A stretch of DNA of 5,458 nt from an uncultured Litorilinea sp. (GTDB lineage: Bacteria; Chloroflexota; Anaerolineae; Caldilineales; Caldilineaceae): positions 1-5,458 of the forward strand of contig CAMPHP010000275.1 of NCBI GenBank assembly GCA_946885925.1, in the 5' to 3' direction. This document shows positions 5,189-5,458 of this stretch, piece by piece. The translations under genes and the position numbers were made by a program. Each line of letters begins with the position of its first letter. Position 1 is the first letter of the stretch. The notes beneath the pieces were generated by a model that was not told where the DNA came from, searched no databases, and saw only the letters and a program-made list of their open reading frames with translations.

Positions 5189-5344
5189 ATAGTAGGCCCT
5201 TATGCTGGACGCCAAGGGTCGCGGCGATCAAAGATTTGCAAACTGCGCGCACAAAATGGTCCAGCGGGAACACAAAAAGATTAGTGCACCGCCCGAATAA
5301 ACAGCGGCAGACTCACACACCCCAGCCCATCATCGCCTTGGCAC
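5168..5344. other. Convergent intergenic region between the glycosyltransferase and mraY
   Basis: No gene is recognised on either strand. Apart from the end of the tandem repeat and the left half of the palindrome at 5331-5366 it holds only weak dyads: CCCTT/AAGGG (5197-5201, 5214-5218) and GCTGGAC/GTCCAGC (5204-5210, 5259-5265). Neither is followed by a T-run. Confidence 0.6.
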
Positions 5345-5366
5345 TCATATGAGTGCCAAGGCGATG
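5331..5366. terminator. Perfect 36-bp palindrome over the mraY stop codon, probable bidirectional terminator
   Basis: Every base from 5331 to 5366 is matched in the inverted orientation about the centre CATATG (5346-5351). RNA from either strand could form a stem of about 16 G+C-rich pairs with a tight loop. It covers the last six sense codons and the stop of mraY and lies 164 bases past the glycosyltransferase stop, the place expected for a shared terminator of convergent genes. No T-run follows on either strand, so it would be a terminator without a U-tract, a pause or RNA-stability element, or a protein-binding dyad. The palindrome itself is certain; the role is inference. Confidence 0.6.
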
Positions 5367-5458
5367 CCCAACATGCCGCACAAAAGGGAAACAAGCCAGA
5401 ACCGCTCTTTGATTTGCGTCTCACTCCACCCCAGCAATTCGAAATGATAATGCAGTGG
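5345..5458 (-). CDS. mraY: Phospho-N-acetylmuramoyl-pentapeptide-transferase (MraY), C-terminal end, partial
   Basis: The frame entering at the right edge (first codon 5458-5456) runs 37 codons to TGA at 5347-5345. It begins [13 protein letters not shown], continues through [10 protein letters not shown] and ends in a hydrophobic ALALI. This matches the MraY C-terminus (family pattern PLHHHFELKGW, then RFW and the last membrane helix). MraY is the multi-pass inner-membrane enzyme that transfers phospho-MurNAc-pentapeptide to undecaprenyl phosphate, making lipid I for peptidoglycan. The conserved triple His of this loop reads His-Tyr-His here (codons 5452-5444). The protein ends right after the last helix, without the basic tail of E. 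coli MraY. The rest of the gene, and perhaps other mur genes, lie beyond the window. It is convergent with the glycosyltransferase, and its stop is inside the 36-bp palindrome. Confidence 0.9.
   Translation of the reverse strand, partial: PLHYHFELLGWSETQIKERFWLVSLLCGMLGIALALI

Noticed and set aside
5013..5273. Minus-strand 86-codon open frame over the glycosyltransferase 3' end
   Set aside because: It is mostly antisense to a clear GT4 C-terminal domain, with no ribosome binding site or recognisable domain.

Overview
The window looks like a chromosomal stretch of a bacterium with about half G+C and Shine-Dalgarno-type starts. A DUF951 protein, a short Nif3-type protein, an exported bactofilin-like membrane protein and an MraY of this type together fit Chloroflexota (Anaerolineae/Caldilineae-like) best. 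Firmicutes are the main alternative. This placement is inference from gene families, not from a marker comparison.

Left part (about 1-3455, all minus strand). Read in the direction of transcription, the order is: a PIG-L/LmbE zinc deacetylase (3455-2598); a 158-base gap with a candidate promoter and a duplicated operator-like repeat; a secreted beta-solenoid (bactofilin-like) protein with about five C-terminal membrane segments (2439-1096); a 74-base gap; DUF951 (1021-791); and a Nif3-family dinuclear-metal protein (794-42). The last two overlap by four bases and are almost certainly translationally coupled. A further reading frame may begin at the left edge with another four-base overlap.

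Middle (3456-4027). A 572-base divergent intergenic region separates the deacetylase from a glycosyltransferase. It is rich in structure: a good sigma-70-like promoter for the deacetylase, several short tandem repeats of 12-15 bp, an imperfect 61-bp inverted repeat, and a 175-base segment closed by a 17-bp imperfect stem with nested and mutually exclusive inner hairpins, ending 42 bases before the glycosyltransferase start.

Right part. A GT-B fold family 4 glycosyltransferase lies on the plus strand (4028-5167). Converging on it from the right edge is the C-terminal end of mraY on the minus strand (5458-5345), recognised by translating the truncated frame. A perfect 36-bp palindrome sits over the mraY stop codon and probably acts as a symmetrical terminator between the convergent genes.

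Functionally the window has an envelope flavour: lipid-linked cell-wall precursor synthesis (MraY), a glycosyltransferase of the lipid-acceptor-like type, an N-acetylglucosamine-type deacetylase and an exported polymer-forming protein. A glycosyltransferase/PIG-L pair could attach a GlcNAc-type sugar to an acceptor and deacetylate it, as in GPI, mycothiol and bacillithiol synthesis, but nothing here proves that they share a pathway. I see no clearly new system. The most unusual items are the palindrome over the mraY stop, the structured intergenic region and the recurrence of 14-15-bp tandem duplications.
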